Assembly (NCBI GenBank): GCA_023427865.1
Contig: JAEYZV010000032.1
Span: 1-7,062, forward strand
Origin: Acidobacteriota bacterium
Lineage (GTDB): Bacteria; Acidobacteriota; Vicinamibacteria; Vicinamibacterales; Vicinamibacteraceae
DNA length: 7,062 bases
Direction: 5' to 3'
Shown: positions 6,057-7,062 of the stretch, in pieces
Layout of the letters: each line of letters opens with the position of its first letter
Position numbering within the stretch: the first letter of the stretch is position 1
The notes under the pieces: model-generated
Databases searched by the model: none
Seen by the model: only the letters and a program-made list of their open reading frames with translations
What the model was told of the DNA's origin: nothing
Position numbers and translations under genes: made by a program

Positions 6057-7062
6057 TCAGCGGACGCCGAGGATGATCTCGGTGGTCAGCTGATCGAGTT
6101 GCTCGTAGGCGAGGCCGGGCGCCGCGATCGCCTTGCGGTCGAACGAGCGGTTGGCCAGCGCGCGTGCCGCGTCGGCGCTGAAGCGGCCCAGCGACGCGCC
6201 GTCGCCGTGCGCCGCCTGCACCAATCCCTGAATCTCTGCGTCGGCGTTCCAGCGCGCCGCCTTCTCCTTGAGGATCAGGTACGTCCGCATGCAGCCGCGT
6301 GCGAAGGCTTTCACGCCGTCGTAGTCCTCGGTGCGGTAGGCGTGGGCATCGAAGTGCCGCGCGCCGTCGTAGCCCACGTCCTCGAGGAACTTCACCAGGA
6401 AGAACGCGGCGCGCGGGTTCGCGGCGCCGAACCGGAAGTCCTGGTCGTATCGGCCGGGGTTCTGGTCGTTCAGGTCGATGTGGAACAGCTTGCCGGCTTC
6501 CCAGGCCTGCCCGACCGCGTGCGTGAAGTTCAAGCCGGCCATCGTCTCGTGCGCGACCTCCGGGTTCACGCCGACCATCTCGGGATGATCGAGCGTCGGG
6601 ATGAACGCGAGATAGCTGGCGGTCGTCGCCATGTAGATGTCGCCACGCGGCTCGTTCGGCTTGGCCTCGAGCGCGAACCGGTACTTGTATCCCTGCGCGA
6701 TGTTGTACTCGCACAGGAAGTTGACCGCCTCGCGCAGCCGCTTGACGGCCTCGTCCGGCCGGCGACAGGCATCGGTTTCCGTGCCCTCGCGTCCGCCCCA
6801 CAGCACGAAGACGTCCGCCCCCAGTTCCGCCCCGATGTCCATGGCGCTCATCGTCTTCTGGACGGCATAGGCGCGGACCTGCGGGTCGTTGGCCGTGAAG
6901 GCGCCGTCCCTGAAGATCGGGTCGGTGAACAGGCTGACGGTCGCCATGGGGCACACGACGCCGTGCTGCTCCATCGCGGCCCTGAACTCGGCGACGATGC
7001 GGTCGCGCTCGGCGGCGGTCGCGTCGATGGGCACCAGGTCGTTGTCGTGCAGGTTCACGCCC
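6057..7062 (-). CDS. xylA: Xylose isomerase, class I (Streptomyces-like), 5' end outside window
   Basis: XylA interconverts D-xylose and D-xylulose (and glucose and fructose) in the cytoplasm, using two divalent metal ions. The visible 334 residues lack about 50 at the N-terminus. The GTG at 7058 is not the start: it encodes Val within GVNLHDNDLVP, the normal active-site stretch. Counting from that Val, the catalytic residues are H4, D7, W87 (WGGREG), E131 and K133 (EAKPNEP), E167 and H170 (VNPEVAHE), D195 (HIDLN), D205 and D207 (YDQDFRFG) and D237 (HFD). All sit exactly 50 below the numbering I recall for the Streptomyces enzyme (His54, Lys183, Glu217, Asp245, Asp255/257, Asp287). There are therefore no indels across this span and the active site is intact. 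Full length would be about 383 residues. No other xylose gene is visible. The gene converges on the + strand operon and is presumably controlled from outside the window. Confidence 0.96.
   Translation of the reverse strand, partial: GVNLHDNDLVPIDATAAERDRIVAEFRAAMEQHGVVCPMATVSLFTDPIFRDGAFTANDPQVRAYAVQKTMSAMDIGAELGADVFVLWGGREGTETDACRRPDEAVKRLREAVNFLCEYNIAQGYKYRFALEAKPNEPRGDIYMATTASYLAFIPTLDHPEMVGVNPEVAHETMAGLNFTHAVGQAWEAGKLFHIDLNDQNPGRYDQDFRFGAANPRAAFFLVKFLEDVGYDGARHFDAHAYRTEDYDGVKAFARGCMRTYLILKEKAARWNADAEIQGLVQAAHGDGASLGRFSADAARALANRSFDRKAIAAPGLAYEQLDQLTTEIILGVR

Noticed and set aside
5827..6954. 375-residue - strand open frame in another frame over xylA
   Set aside because: The real frame holds all xylose isomerase active-site motifs at exact spacing. 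This frame is Arg-rich without motifs and runs through the terminator region into the barrel-like gene.
7056..7058. GTG at 7058 as the start of xylA
   Set aside because: It encodes Val inside the conserved GVNLHDND active-site stretch. About 50 N-terminal residues are missing beyond the window.

Overview
The window is GC-rich, densely coded DNA from a diderm (Gram-negative-type) bacterium. The evidence for an outer membrane is direct: a complete lipid A disaccharide synthase (lpxB), a beta-barrel-like exported protein and several Sec-type signal peptides. The mix of paired M16 peptidases, a bacterial matrixin, a small exported 'SLAEL...WKG' protein and a Streptomyces-type (class I) xylose isomerase reminds me of Acidobacteriota, especially Vicinamibacteria. 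That placement is an inference from memory and not proven here.

Layout. Positions 1-5959 hold six genes in one direction on the + strand with almost no space between them: the 3' part of an M16 zinc peptidase gene, a second M16 gene, lpxB, a small exported protein, a matrixin-type zinc metalloprotease, and an exported barrel-like protein. Four of the five junctions overlap by a stop/start (ATGA or GTGA) and the fifth has a 6-base gap, so the block reads as one translationally coupled operon. No promoter is visible inside it. Positions 5960-6056 are a short convergent intergenic region with two GC-rich hairpins. On the - strand, 6057-7062 is xylose isomerase, lacking about its first 50 codons because the window ends there.

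How the genes may work together. The two M16 proteins look like the two halves of one heteromeric peptidase. The second has lost the HxxEH zinc site but keeps the Arg/Tyr pair. The first has lost the Arg/Tyr pair, and its zinc site should lie just upstream of the window. LpxB makes the lipid A disaccharide at the inner membrane. The last three genes form an exported module of a possible NTR/OB-like small protein, a matrixin with a C-terminal beta-sandwich domain, and a barrel-like protein. All five exported proteins lack cysteine in the parts that would be mature, whereas LpxB and XylA contain cysteines.

The most unusual DNA is at 4111-4198. A repeat array with a REP-like hairpin lies in frame between the coupled start codon of the matrixin gene and its signal peptide, so the true N-terminus of that protein is ambiguous. 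I saw no CRISPR array, tRNA, rRNA, insertion sequence or clear defence system.
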